Shown here: one piece after another, positions 18,692 through 28,264 of the stretch
How the letters are laid out: every line of letters begins with the position of its first letter
Numbering within the stretch: position 1 is the stretch's first letter
NCBI RefSeq assembly: GCF_027923385.1
Contig: NZ_BSEC01000001.1
Coordinates: 880,501-944,500, forward strand
Direction: 5' to 3'
Origin: Methylocystis echinoides
Lineage (GTDB): Bacteria > Pseudomonadota > Alphaproteobacteria > Rhizobiales > Beijerinckiaceae
Length of the DNA stretch: 64,000 nucleotides
Translations under genes and position numbers: made by a program
The notes under the pieces: generated by a model
Seen by the model: only the letters and a program-made list of their open reading frames with translations
Database searches by the model: none
What the model was told of the DNA's origin: nothing

Positions 18692-19699
18692 ATGACACGA
18701 ATGTCCGCCATGGTCCTGCGCCGCCCCGGGACGCCGCTTGTCAGGGAAGAGCGCCCGCTGCCGGCGCCCGGCCCCGGCGAGCTGCTGCTGCGCGTCGAGG
18801 CCTGCGGCGTTTGCCGAACCGACCTTCACGTCGTCGACGGCGAGCTGACGCAGGCCAGGCTCCCCATCATCCCCGGCCATGAAATCGTCGGCCGCGTGGA
18901 GGCGGTCGGCGCCGGCGTAACGGGCTTTGCGACCGGCGCGCGCGTCGGCGTGCCCTGGCTCGGCCACACCTGCGGCCACTGCCCCTATTGCGCCAGCGCG
19001 CGCGAGAACCTTTGCGACGATCCGCTCTTCACCGGCTACACGCGCGACGGCGGCTACGCCACGCACACGATCGTCGACGCGTCCTACAGTTTCCCGTTGC
19101 CGGAAGGCGTCGACGCGACCACGCTGGCGCCGCTGCTCTGCGCCGGCCTCATCGGCTGGCGCACGCTCAAGATGGCGGGGCCGGCGCGCATCATCGGCAT
19201 CTACGGCTTCGGCGCCGCCGCGCATATCATCGCGCAGGTTGCGATCCTGCAGGGGCGGCGCGTGCACGCCTTCGTGCGGCCGGGCGACGACGCGGCGGCG
19301 CAATTCGCTTTGTCGCTGGGCGCGGCGAGCGCGCAGGGGTCCGACGCGCCATCGCCTGAAAAGCTCGACGCGGCGCTGATCTTCGCGCCTGTCGGCGCGC
19401 TCGTGCCGAGGGCGCTCGCATCCGTGAGGAAAGGCGGCGCCGTCGTGTGCGGCGGCATTCACATGAGCGACATCCCCGCCTTTCCCTATGCGCTGCTGTG
19501 GGAGGAACGCCGGCTGCTGTCGGTCGCAAATCTCACCCGCGAGGACGCCCGCGAATTCCTCACGCTGGCGCCGACGCTGCCGTTGACAATGCAAAGCGTC
19601 CCTTACGCGCTGTCACAGGCGAATGAGGCGCTCGCTGATTTGCGCGAGGGGCGGCTGCAGGGCGCGGCCGTGCTCGTTCCATCCCCGCTCCCCGCTTAA
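18692..19699 (+). CDS. zinc-dependent alcohol dehydrogenase
   Basis: This is a 335-residue medium-chain dehydrogenase that oxidises alcohols or reduces aldehydes with NAD(P). The catalytic zinc site is CGVCRTDLH with GHEIVG. Four cysteines of the structural zinc lobe lie in CGHCPYCASARENLC. The Rossmann loop is GIYGFGAAAH. It resembles AdhA/AdhP-type enzymes of about 340 residues. GGAGGGG lies before the ATG at 18692, which decides against an upstream in-frame ATG. Its 3' end overlaps that of the convergent kinase-fusion gene by four bases. The physiological substrate is not evident. Confidence 0.88.
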   Translation: MTRMSAMVLRRPGTPLVREERPLPAPGPGELLLRVEACGVCRTDLHVVDGELTQARLPIIPGHEIVGRVEAVGAGVTGFATGARVGVPWLGHTCGHCPYCASARENLCDDPLFTGYTRDGGYATHTIVDASYSFPLPEGVDATTLAPLLCAGLIGWRTLKMAGPARIIGIYGFGAAAHIIAQVAILQGRRVHAFVRPGDDAAAQFALSLGAASAQGSDAPSPEKLDAALIFAPVGALVPRALASVRKGGAVVCGGIHMSDIPAFPYALLWEERRLLSVANLTREDAREFLTLAPTLPLTMQSVPYALSQANEALADLREGRLQGAAVLVPSPLPA

Positions 19700-21177
19700 G
19701 CGGACAGAGGGAGCCGCAGGGCGATCGTGGCGACGTCACCCGACGCATCGACTCGCGTCCAGTATATCTGGCCCGTGTCTTTCGTCGCCTGCGTGTCGAC
19801 AATGTCGGCGGTTGCGTCGGATACGTCGTTGACGCGTTCGGCCACGCGCTTGCGCCTTTGTGCAAGATCGACGTCCAGCCAGACGCCGTCGAAGCCGATG
19901 CCGGCGGCGCACGCCGCCTTCTCTATTTCCGCGCGATCGACCGGCCGGTCGAACACCGCGTCGACGATCACCGGCCAACCCGCCTTCGCCACCCGCGCGG
20001 CCGCGTCGAACATTTCGCGATAGACGCGCGCGGAAACCTCTGGCGCATAGGCTTCCGGCGGAAGACGTTGCGTCGGCGCCGCGCCAAACAGGCTTTTGCG
20101 AATCCTGTCGCTGTTGAAAACGCGCGCGCCGGGCGCGGGCGCGAGGCGCGGCGCCAGCGCCGCCGTGACCGTCGATTTCCCCGAGCCGCTGAAACCGCCA
20201 ATGGCCACGATGCGGCCCCGCGAGGGCGCCAGCAGATCGCGTGACAGATCAAAAAAGACGCGCGCCGTTTCCGCATGGCCCTGGGACGCCTCGACATGGG
20301 CGCGTATCGTCGCGCGCAGCGACATGAAGAAAGGCAGCAGCGCCAGGCCTTCCGCCTCATCCTCCGCGCGCGCGTCGAGATAGCGGTTGAAGGCGACATT
20401 GGCGTGATCGCGAAGGTCCGCGCGCCACAGATCCATCAGCAGGAAGGCGATGTCATACAGGACGTCGATGGTGGAAATGGCGTCGGAGAATTCGATGCCG
20501 TCGAAGGGCGTCGGTTCGCCGTCGTACAGGCAGATGTTGCGCAGATTGAGATCGCCGTGACAGGGCCGCACCTTGCCGCCTGCGCGCCGGGCGTCGAGCA
20601 GGGCCGCATGACCGTCGAGCGTCTGACGCAGGCAAGCCAGATGCGCGGCCACCGCCGCCATCGGCGCCGGCGGCGATTGCCGCAGGCTCGCCTCCATGCT
20701 GTCGACGATGGCGCGCATCGCCGCCGCGCCGCCCTGCGAAAAATCCGGCGCCGCGGCGTCATGCGCCAGCGCCACATGCCGCGCCAGCCGGGCGATCATG
20801 TCCTTCGTCAGCCGCCCGTCGCGCGCCATCTCGTCGAAAAGCGCGTCATCGGGAAAGCGCCGCATTTCGACGACGGCGTCGAGGAACGTTCCCGCGCCGT
20901 CGAGCGCCAGCGCGCCGTCGCTCTCGCGGGTGACGCGCCTGACGCCGAGATAGAGCGCCGGCGCAAAGCGGCTGTTGAGCGCCAGCTCGCGCGCGCACAT
21001 GTCGAGCCGCCGCGCGGGCGTCGAAAAATCGAGATAGGGCAGACGCACGGGCCGCTTGAGCTTGAAGACGCGCGTCGGTCCGAGCAGCACGACCGAAATA
21101 TGCGTCGTGATCGTTTTTGTCGCGCCGATCTGCCGGGTCAGGAAGTCGACGATCTCGGCCGGGACCTGCGGGCTCAT
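19696..21177 (-). CDS. aminoglycoside-phosphotransferase-like / P-loop kinase fusion protein
   Basis: This 493-residue protein has two halves. Residues about 25-310 form an APH-like fold with the catalytic CHGDLNLRN and an FDGIEFSD metal loop. Residues about 330-493 form a P-loop kinase with Walker A GGFSGSGKST. The combination is known as a conserved but poorly characterised family in proteobacteria; antibiotic resistance is not implied. Its ATG overlaps the stop of the MgtA-like ATPase gene (ATGA), so the two form an operon. The C-terminal end overlaps the convergent dehydrogenase gene by four bases. Confidence 0.8.
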   Translation of the reverse strand: MSPQVPAEIVDFLTRQIGATKTITTHISVVLLGPTRVFKLKRPVRLPYLDFSTPARRLDMCARELALNSRFAPALYLGVRRVTRESDGALALDGAGTFLDAVVEMRRFPDDALFDEMARDGRLTKDMIARLARHVALAHDAAAPDFSQGGAAAMRAIVDSMEASLRQSPPAPMAAVAAHLACLRQTLDGHAALLDARRAGGKVRPCHGDLNLRNICLYDGEPTPFDGIEFSDAISTIDVLYDIAFLLMDLWRADLRDHANVAFNRYLDARAEDEAEGLALLPFFMSLRATIRAHVEASQGHAETARVFFDLSRDLLAPSRGRIVAIGGFSGSGKSTVTAALAPRLAPAPGARVFNSDRIRKSLFGAAPTQRLPPEAYAPEVSARVYREMFDAAARVAKAGWPVIVDAVFDRPVDRAEIEKAACAAGIGFDGVWLDVDLAQRRKRVAERVNDVSDATADIVDTQATKDTGQIYWTRVDASGDVATIALRLPLSA

Positions 21178-23759
21178 TCTTCGAACCGCTCAAAATAGGC
21201 GGTCTTGGCGAGATGCGCCAGGATCGCGTAACTGATGAGGAAAAGCCCGACGATCGGCCAGTAGGCGGGCGGCAGCGGCGTGAAGCCGAAGACGGGCGCG
21301 AGCGGGGAATAGGGCAGGGCGGCGCCGATCAGGCAGACAATGATCGTCGTCAGGATCAGCGCGCCGCTCGCGCGGCTCTGGATGAAGGGAATCCTGCGCG
21401 TGCGGATGATGTGAATGACGAGGGTCTGGGTGAAGAGCGACTCGACAAACCAGCCGGTCTGAAAGAGTTGGGGCTTGTCCCAGGCGTCGAAGACGACCAG
21501 CATGAGCATGAAGGTCGCATAATCGAAGATGGAGCTCACCGGCCCCAGATAGAGCATGAAGCGCGCAATCCCGCCAATCTCCCATTTGCGCGGCTCTTCG
21601 AGGAACTCCTCGTCCACATTGTCGGTTGGAATGGCGGTCTGCGAGAAGTCGTAGAGCAGGCTGTTCGTCAGGATCTGTATCGGCGTCATCGGCAGGAAGG
21701 GCAGGAAAACGCTGGCGCCCAGCACGCTGAACATGTTGCCGAAGTTCGAGCTTGCGCCCATGCGGACATATTTGAGGATGTTGGCGAAGACCTTGCGCCC
21801 TTCGAGAACGCCGTCGTTCAGCACGGCGAGGCTCTTCTCGAGAAGAATGATATCGGCGGATTCGCGCGCGATGTCGGTCGCCGTATCGACAGAGATGCCG
21901 ACGTCGCCGGCCTTCAGCGCCGGCCCGTCATTGATGCCGTCGCCAAGATAACCGACGACATGCCCGCCTCTGCGCAGGGCGGAGACGACGCGCGCCTTCT
22001 GCGGCGGCGACAGTTTGGCGAAAACCGTCACGCCGGAAACGCAGGCGGCGAGCGCGTCGTCGTCCATGGCGTCAACATCGGCGCCGAGCGCCAGCCCCTC
22101 GATCTCCAGCCCGACGTCGCGACACACCTTGCGCGTGACGATCTCATTGTCGCCGGTCAATATCTTCACCGAGACGCCCGCCTTGCGCAGGTCCGCGATG
22201 GCGCCGGCGGCGCTGTCCTTCGGCGGATCGAGGAAGGCGATGTAGCCGAGCAGCGTCAACCCTGTTTCGTCGGCGGCGGTGAAGACCTGCTGCGCGCGCG
22301 AGACGTCCTTGTAGGCGACGGCGATGACGCGGAAACCGTCGGCGTTGAGCGCCGCCGTTTCCTGTTTTGCGGCGTCGAGATGCGATGGATCGAGCGGGCC
22401 GCTGGCGCTTTCCGCTTCATACCGGCTCGAGACGGTGAAGATCTCCTCGACCGCGCCCTTGCAGATCAGCAGGCGTGCGCCGTCCTCCTGTTCGACGACA
22501 ACCGAAAGACGCCGCCGCTCGAAATCGAAGGGGATTTCGTCGATTTTCGTAAAAACCTGCTGGGGCGCCAGCCGTTCCGCGATGTCGGCGTGCTGAAGAA
22601 CGGCCACGTCGAGGAGGTTGCGCAGGCCAGACTGAAAATGGCTGTTGAGATAAGCGAACTCCAGCACGCGCTCGGAGTCGGCGCCGTAGATGTCGAGGTG
22701 ACGCTTGAGAATGATGCGGTCCTGCGTCAGCGTGCCGGTCTTGTCCGTGCACAGCACGTCCATGGCGCCGAAATTCTGGATCGCTGCGAGGCGCTTGACG
22801 ATCACCTTCTCGCGCGCCAGCGCCATCGCGCCCTTTGCGAGATTGACGGTGACGATCATCGGCAGCATCTCCGGCGTGAGCCCGACGGCCACCGAAATCG
22901 CGAAGAGAAAGGCCGCGAGCCAGTCGCCCTTCAGGGCGCCGTTGATGAAGAATGTCGCCGGCGCCATCACGGCCATGAAAGCGATCATCAGCAGCGTGAA
23001 CTTCTTCACGCTTTCGTCGAAGGCCGTGGGTTCCTCCGCCCCGACGATCGTATCGCCGATCTGGCCGAAAACGGTTTGCGCCCCGGTCGCCACGACAACG
23101 GCCTCGCCATAGCCGCTCAGGACATTCGAGCCCATGAAGGCGAGGCAGGCGGCCGCCATCGGCTCGACGCCCGGCGCCGGCGCGGCGAATTTCTCGACCG
23201 GCATTGATTCGCCGGTGAGCGCCGACTGATTGATGAACAGATCCTTCGTCGCGATCAGCCGCACATCGGCGGGAATCATGTCGCCGGCGGCGAGACGCAC
23301 GATATCGCCCGGCGTCAGTTCCTCGAGCGAGATTTCCTCGAACGGATCGCCGGCGCGGCCGGGGCGTCGCACGGAGGCGTGGGTGCGCACCATGGCCCGC
23401 AGTTCGGCGGCGGCGTTATTGGCGCGATGCTCCTGCACGAAGGCGAGCAGCACGCTCAGCACGACGATGGCGGAGATGACAATGGCCGAGCGCTGGTCGC
23501 TGAGCGCGAATGATGCGGCGGCGAGCGTCAGCAGCAGGCCATTGAGCGGATTGAAGACATGGCGCGCGAGTTCGCGCAGGAGGCCGCCGCCGCTGTCCTG
23601 CGCAACGCGGTTCGGCCCGAAACGCCGCAGACGGCGCGCGGACTCATCCTCGGCGAGACCCTCGCGCGAGGAGTCGAGGTCATGGAGCACGGCGTCGGCC
23701 GGCGCCGCGGCTGCGCGGATCAGCGCCTGTCTACTGATTTGATTCTTTGATAGCGTCAT
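21174..23759 (-). CDS. mgtA: P-type Mg2+-importing ATPase (MgtA-like)
   Basis: An 861-residue P3B-type ATPase that imports Mg2+ across the inner membrane. It has LTGES in the actuator domain, the phosphorylated Asp in CTDKTGTLTQDR, the M4 metal-site motif GLTPEMLPMIV that is typical of MgtA/MgtB, GDGINDGPAL, and ten predicted membrane segments. The start at 23759 (MTLSKNQ) is chosen because the longer open frame upstream is not protein-like. The upstream region did not show a recognisable Mg2+-sensing leader. It is the first gene of an operon with the APH/kinase fusion. Confidence 0.92.
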   Translation of the reverse strand: MTLSKNQISRQALIRAAAAPADAVLHDLDSSREGLAEDESARRLRRFGPNRVAQDSGGGLLRELARHVFNPLNGLLLTLAAASFALSDQRSAIVISAIVVLSVLLAFVQEHRANNAAAELRAMVRTHASVRRPGRAGDPFEEISLEELTPGDIVRLAAGDMIPADVRLIATKDLFINQSALTGESMPVEKFAAPAPGVEPMAAACLAFMGSNVLSGYGEAVVVATGAQTVFGQIGDTIVGAEEPTAFDESVKKFTLLMIAFMAVMAPATFFINGALKGDWLAAFLFAISVAVGLTPEMLPMIVTVNLAKGAMALAREKVIVKRLAAIQNFGAMDVLCTDKTGTLTQDRIILKRHLDIYGADSERVLEFAYLNSHFQSGLRNLLDVAVLQHADIAERLAPQQVFTKIDEIPFDFERRRLSVVVEQEDGARLLICKGAVEEIFTVSSRYEAESASGPLDPSHLDAAKQETAALNADGFRVIAVAYKDVSRAQQVFTAADETGLTLLGYIAFLDPPKDSAAGAIADLRKAGVSVKILTGDNEIVTRKVCRDVGLEIEGLALGADVDAMDDDALAACVSGVTVFAKLSPPQKARVVSALRRGGHVVGYLGDGINDGPALKAGDVGISVDTATDIARESADIILLEKSLAVLNDGVLEGRKVFANILKYVRMGASSNFGNMFSVLGASVFLPFLPMTPIQILTNSLLYDFSQTAIPTDNVDEEFLEEPRKWEIGGIARFMLYLGPVSSIFDYATFMLMLVVFDAWDKPQLFQTGWFVESLFTQTLVIHIIRTRRIPFIQSRASGALILTTIIVCLIGAALPYSPLAPVFGFTPLPPAYWPIVGLFLISYAILAHLAKTAYFERFEE

Positions 23760-23835
23760 GCGGCTGCATTGTTTCGACGAGATGCAAGTTACTTCCAATT
23801 TATTCCGTATTGAAGCGCTAGCAACAGACTTGACC

Positions 23836-23864
23836 TTGACAATAAACAGCGTGTTCCTTATACG
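23836..23864 (+). promoter_or_regulatory. near-consensus sigma-70 promoter
   Basis: TTGACA (23836-23841), 17 bases, TATACG (23859-23864). The predicted transcript starts about 20 bases before the ATG at 23891, with AAGGAG (23877-23882) between. It drives the broken beta-helix gene and possibly the intact one behind it, and lies in the divergent region with mgtA. Confidence 0.65.
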
Positions 23865-23890
23865 ACTGAGCTGTCGAAGGAGCTGCTGCG

Positions 23891-24600
23891 ATGCGGCGAA
23901 GAGATTTCCTTGGAGCCTTTCCGGCGGTAATTGGTTGTCGCCAAGTCGCCCAAGCTCACGCCTCCCCAAAAGGCGAGCCTCGTTATCCGGCCGAGGTTTC
24001 TGGTAGGTCTCTCGTGCTTGGCCATTCTGAGGGCTCCGTTCGAGCGTTACTCGTTTGTCTCTTCAGGATGCAATAAATCTAGCCTGCGGCTCTGGAATGC
24101 TACTTGAGTTTCGGCCGGGAACATATCGGACCAGCGATTTACAGGTCGGCAAATCGCTGGACATTCGCGGAACTCGAGGTTTGTCAATAATCGAGTCTGT
24201 CCATCGCAGGGCAGTGAATATAGATGTGCAGCCGGACGATGATTGTGAGCGCCTGTCTGTATCTATTAGAGGGCTGATATTTTCTGGAAGGTCTTTCCCG
24301 CATACTCGCCCGGTAAATTCTTCATCCCATCCTATCGGCGTTTTGCCCTATGAGCCTGAGCAATTCAACGGACTTCTCACCGTCCGCCGGGTCCCTGATT
24401 TGCTGATTACAGACTGTGTTTTTGACGGTGCGCCTGAAGCCGCGGTCGCGTTGTGGGAGTGTGACGATGCTAAAATAATGTCCAATCGTATATCGAACAG
24501 CCGAGTCGCGTTCTACTCCTATGCGGGCCGCGGAATCATGTTTTTCGAGAATGTGCTCGAAGAGCCGGTGGAGTTTGGAGTCTATTCCCACTTTGCATAA
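23891..24600 (+). pseudogene. frameshifted and truncated TAT-exported beta-helix protein
   Basis: The first frame (23891-24073) gives a 60-residue peptide with a twin-arginine-type signal (MRRRDFLGAFPAVIG). It then stops in what looks like out-of-frame sequence. A second frame, open from about 24031 to 24600, continues with LQDAINLACGSGMLLEFRPG and beta-helix repeats (LLITDCVFDGAPEAAVALWE, IMSNRISNSRVAFYS). Together they resemble the N-terminal half of the Rhizobiales TAT-translocated repeat family (TIGR03808-like, about 450 residues). They would be joined by a frameshift near 24030-24060 and cut short at 24600. The promoter and ribosome binding site are still intact. GC content is clearly lower than in the flanks. 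Confidence 0.6.
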
Positions 24601-24639
24601 GCGTAAACAGAAAGTCCGTTTCTTGAAGAGAGTTGAGCG

Positions 24640-26043
24640 ATGCCGCTGATTACCTCCACTCCCTCGAACATCGTTTTCTCCAATGCTTCCGGCTCGGATA
24701 CTCTTCAGGGTGCGATAGATCGAGCACAAGCGAACGGATTGCCTCTCTTCATAGCGCCGGGCGTCTATACGCAGGCGCCGGTGATCGTTTCTGCGCCGAT
24801 CACGATTTACGCTCGAAAAGACAGTGTTGTGCTGAAGTCTCCCGGAGCCACTGCCTTCTCTATCAGTGTTGGTTCATCGTCCAGTTCCGCTGTAATCAGG
24901 GGCGTCGTCCTTCAGGGACTGAATATCGATGGAGAAAATAAGCCGACCGGGAACGGGCTCGCGCAATTCTACAAATCTGAACGAATGGTTGTCGAGGACT
25001 GCTTTTTCTGGCGTTCCGCTTCCTCTGGAATTTATCTGCAAAATTCCGAGGGCCGCATTACGGGAAATCGTTGCGACAACTGCGTGAAGGGCATCGTGAG
25101 CGTGAACGGCGCGGCGGTCGCTATCGAAGCAAATTACATCAGCAATGCCAAAGATAATGGAATTCAATGCTATCATAATCCATGGGCTACGACGCAGACA
25201 TTTTTCGATGGCGTAATCATTCACGGAAACAGAATTTATACCACGCTCAACCAATCCGGAGGGGAGGGGCAAAACGGAAACGCCATTATCTGCTCGGGGC
25301 TTCAATATCTGAGGATATCCGATAACCTCGTCTGGAATGCCAATTTCTCTGCGATCCGGATAGATTATTGCCGGGATGTGGTCATCTCCGGCAATCAGAT
25401 CTTCGCAACTATGGAGGTGGCAATTTTCGTGGAGAATCCCGCGGACTATCCCGGCGGGTGGCGAAACGTCGTGGTCGCCGCAAACACGATCGACAATGCC
25501 GGAGGCGGAATCGTTTGCGCCAACAACAACGCGGGCAGTCGGAGCGCGACAATTACCGGAAACACGATTTCCAACATAAAGAGGAATAGTTTTCCGCTCT
25601 CCACCGGCTATAACCACGTGACCCACGGGGTTGGAATCTGGCTGGCCGCCGATTGCGTGGTCAGCGGCAACACAATCGAAAATGCTGAATCAGCCGGGAT
25701 TGCAGCGATTTTTTCGGGAACCTGGAATGGCTCTCTTCCAGACAGAAATTCAATCGCGGCCATCGTGAGTGGTAACATCGTAAAGTATTGCAATGTAGGG
25801 ATAGGTTATAGCGACAATGATTTCAGGACGCACTGCGATATCTCAGGCAATACGATTGTGGGCGCCGCTACGTTCCAGATCGTAAAAATGGCTGCAACCT
25901 CCTTGCCGGCCCCTGCCCCAGCAGGCAATTTGTACGGGCCGCCAGCGCCGGTGAATGGATCGCCTGAAATGGGAAGCGTGACGAATTCCGTCACAACAAG
26001 ATGGACTTTCAGTCGCAACAAGATTGTTGCAAGAACAGTCTGA
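24640..26043 (+). CDS. parallel beta-helix repeat protein (TIGR03808-like)
   Basis: This 467-residue protein begins with LQGAIDRAQANGLPLFIAPG, followed by many right-handed beta-helix rungs (ISDNLVWNANFSAIRID, VVISGNQIFATMEVAIFVE, ITGNTISN, VVSGNTIENAESAGIA). The order and GEGQNGNAI resemble the TAT-exported repeat family of Rhizobiales. This copy has no signal peptide, while the broken gene just upstream has one. Beta-helix proteins near glycosyltransferases often bind, cut or epimerise polysaccharides, but no catalytic residues can be assigned. The ATG follows AAGAGAG. The gene is AT-richer than its neighbours, suggesting transfer. Confidence 0.7.
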   Translation: MPLITSTPSNIVFSNASGSDTLQGAIDRAQANGLPLFIAPGVYTQAPVIVSAPITIYARKDSVVLKSPGATAFSISVGSSSSSAVIRGVVLQGLNIDGENKPTGNGLAQFYKSERMVVEDCFFWRSASSGIYLQNSEGRITGNRCDNCVKGIVSVNGAAVAIEANYISNAKDNGIQCYHNPWATTQTFFDGVIIHGNRIYTTLNQSGGEGQNGNAIICSGLQYLRISDNLVWNANFSAIRIDYCRDVVISGNQIFATMEVAIFVENPADYPGGWRNVVVAANTIDNAGGGIVCANNNAGSRSATITGNTISNIKRNSFPLSTGYNHVTHGVGIWLAADCVVSGNTIENAESAGIAAIFSGTWNGSLPDRNSIAAIVSGNIVKYCNVGIGYSDNDFRTHCDISGNTIVGAATFQIVKMAATSLPAPAPAGNLYGPPAPVNGSPEMGSVTNSVTTRWTFSRNKIVARTV

Positions 26044-26106
26044 ACAATTACCTGACGGAGATCTTCGAGGCATGTCGAACGACGCATTCATCGCTACCAA
26101 GTGACG

Positions 26107-27333
26107 ATGCGCATCGTCATCGTAAACGATCACGCCCATATCAACGGCGGGGCTGCTAAAGTCGCCATCGACAGCGCCGTCGGCTTCGCGCGGCGTGGCC
26201 ATCGCGTTGTTTTCTTCGCGGCGGTTGGTCCGGTCGAGCCCGGCCTCGTCGAGGCGGGAGTCGACGTCGTGCTGCTCGATCAGCCCGATATCGCCTCGGC
26301 GGGCTCGTTGACGCGCTTCGGCCTTCAGTGGTTGTGGAACGCCAGCGCGTCAGAAAAGCTCGCGGCGCTTCTGGCCGATTATGATCCGGCGGAGACGATC
26401 GTTCATGTGCATGGCTGGGCCAAGGCGCTGTCGCCCTCGATCGGCCGCCCCCTGACGCGCACGCGGCTTCCGGTCGTGCATACGTTGCACGAATATTATC
26501 TCGCCTGTCCGAATGGCGGTTTCTATGACTACGGCGCGGCGCGCAATTGCGGACGCGCGGCCATGTCGCCGGGCTGCCTGCTGCATAATTGCGATTCGCG
26601 CGGCTATCACCGCAAACTCATGCGCGTCGGGCGCCATGCGCTCATGCGCAAGGCAAGCGGGCTCGTGGAGACGGCGCGGCATGTGATCACCCTTTCCAGA
26701 TTGCAGCGGGAAGCGGTTGCGCCCTATCTGCCCCGCGCGGTTTTCCACGATGTCGGCAATCCCATCGATGTGACGGATCACGGTCCGCGCCGCGCGGCGG
26801 AGACGGGCGACTTCATCTTCGTGGGCCGTCTGTCGGCGGAGAAAGGCGCGCGCTATTTTGCGCAGGCCGCGCGGCTTGCGGATGTCACGCCGGTTTTTAT
26901 CGGCGACGGCCCCGAGCGGGAGGCGCTCGCGCGCGCGTTTCCGCAAGCGCGCTTTCTCGGCTGGCTCGCGCCGGAGGCGGTTCGGGCGCAGATGCGCGCG
27001 GCCCGGGCGCTGGTGTTTCCCTCGGTCTGGTACGAAGGTCAGCCGCTCACCGTCCTTGAATCGCTGGCCCTCGGTGCGCCGGTCATCGTCAGCGACATCT
27101 GCGCGGGACGCGAGGCGGTGATGGATGGGGAAAACGGATACTGGTTCAGGTCGGCCGATCCGGAATCGCTTGCGCAGGCCATTCTTCGGCTCAAAGACGA
27201 CGCCGTCGCGCGTCGCATGTCGGACGCCGCGCATGCGCGCTACTGGCGAGATCCGCTGACGCTCGATCGTCATCTCGACGCCGTCTCGACGGTCTATGAC
27301 GCCGCCTTTGCCGATCAGCGGAGGCGCGCATGA
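26107..27333 (+). CDS. GT4-family glycosyltransferase
   Basis: A 408-residue GT-B glycosyltransferase, with N-terminal MRIVIVNDHAHINGGAAKVA, then HVHGWAKALSP and HTLHEYYLACPNGGFYDY, a nucleotide-sugar domain starting at FIFVGRLSAEKGAR, and the donor-binding SVWYEGQPLTVLESLA (E-x7-E). It probably adds a sugar to a lipid-linked intermediate of a surface polysaccharide. An in-frame GTG six bases upstream is an alternative start. It is translationally coupled to the next gene (ATGA overlap). Confidence 0.88.
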   Translation: MRIVIVNDHAHINGGAAKVAIDSAVGFARRGHRVVFFAAVGPVEPGLVEAGVDVVLLDQPDIASAGSLTRFGLQWLWNASASEKLAALLADYDPAETIVHVHGWAKALSPSIGRPLTRTRLPVVHTLHEYYLACPNGGFYDYGAARNCGRAAMSPGCLLHNCDSRGYHRKLMRVGRHALMRKASGLVETARHVITLSRLQREAVAPYLPRAVFHDVGNPIDVTDHGPRRAAETGDFIFVGRLSAEKGARYFAQAARLADVTPVFIGDGPEREALARAFPQARFLGWLAPEAVRAQMRAARALVFPSVWYEGQPLTVLESLALGAPVIVSDICAGREAVMDGENGYWFRSADPESLAQAILRLKDDAVARRMSDAAHARYWRDPLTLDRHLDAVSTVYDAAFADQRRRA

Positions 27334-28190
27334 AAATCGCGGTCGCCATCGCCACCACAGGGAGGCCCGAGGTCGTCAGCGAGTCGCTTGCGCGGCTCAT
27401 GCGCCAGTCCCGCCGTCCCGACAGCGTGCTGATCGTCGGCGCAGCGCCTTCGGATGCGCCGGCGGCGCTGCAGGGCGCGCAATTCACGCTGGCGACGACG
27501 CGGGGGCTCGCCGCGCAACGCAATCTTGCGCTCGATCTCATTGGCGACAGCGCGGATGTCGTCGTCTTCATCGACGACGATTACGTTGCGGCGCCGGGCT
27601 TCGTGACGGGCGTCGAAGCGCTCTTCGCCGCTCACGCCGATGTCGTCGCCGCATCCGGCGCGCTCATTGCCGATGGCATCTTGCGCGGCGGCCTCAGCTT
27701 CGCGCAGGCCGACGACCTCATCGCAGATTATGTCGCGCCCGGGGAAGCCTCTGTCCGGGCCTCGACCGGGACCTATGGCTGCAACATGGCCTTCCGCCGC
27801 GCGAGCGCGCCACACCTTCGCTTCGACGAGAATCTGCCGCTCTACGGCTGGCTGGAGGATACGGATTTTTCCGCGCGCTATGCGCGTTTCGGGCGTGTCG
27901 TGCGATGCGACCATTTCGCCGGCGTGCATCTTGGCGTCAGATCGGGCCGCGTTTCCGGGCTGCGACTCGGCTACTCGCAGATCGCCAATCCACTTTATCT
28001 GCTGCGCAAGGGCACGGCGACGCCCGCCTTCGCGCTGACGCTGGCCGCGCGCAACCTGCTGGCCAATGCGGTGAAGTCGATCAGACCGGAGCCTGACGTC
28101 GACCGGCGCGGGCGGCTGCGCGGCAATCTGCTGGCGCTCGCCGATCTCCTGCGCGGACGCACCGATCCGAGGCGCATTCTCGAACTTTAG
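27330..28190 (+). CDS. GT2-family glycosyltransferase
   Basis: A 286-residue GT-A enzyme. AVAIATTGRPEVVSESLARL opens the fold, VVVFIDDDYV carries the D-x-D metal site near residue 75, and GWLEDTDFSARYARFG carries the ED-type acid/base region. It overlaps the upstream GT4 gene by four bases, so both enzymes probably act on the same glycan. No membrane segments are seen. The sugar specificity is unknown. Confidence 0.87.
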   Translation: MKIAVAIATTGRPEVVSESLARLMRQSRRPDSVLIVGAAPSDAPAALQGAQFTLATTRGLAAQRNLALDLIGDSADVVVFIDDDYVAAPGFVTGVEALFAAHADVVAASGALIADGILRGGLSFAQADDLIADYVAPGEASVRASTGTYGCNMAFRRASAPHLRFDENLPLYGWLEDTDFSARYARFGRVVRCDHFAGVHLGVRSGRVSGLRLGYSQIANPLYLLRKGTATPAFALTLAARNLLANAVKSIRPEPDVDRRGRLRGNLLALADLLRGRTDPRRILEL

Positions 28191-28214
28191 AATCGCGTCG
28201 CGGCGTGCGGTGCG

Positions 28215-28252
28215 AGGCAATCATGAGCCGTCGCCATGGCTCTGGATTGCCT
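28215..28252. terminator. hairpin between convergent genes
   Basis: The arms AGGCAATC and GATTGCCT enclose a second stem GAGCC/GGCTC. It lies 25 bases after the GT2 stop and 13 bases after the convergent flippase stop. There is no T-run, so it is a possible bidirectional, Rho-assisted end. Confidence 0.4.
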
Positions 28253-28264
28253 GCACGCGGATTC

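Noticed and set aside
19696..21177. Calling the APH-like fusion an aminoglycoside-resistance gene
   Set aside because: The APH fold is shared by many small-molecule kinases, and the fusion with a P-loop kinase is a chromosomal family with no resistance context.
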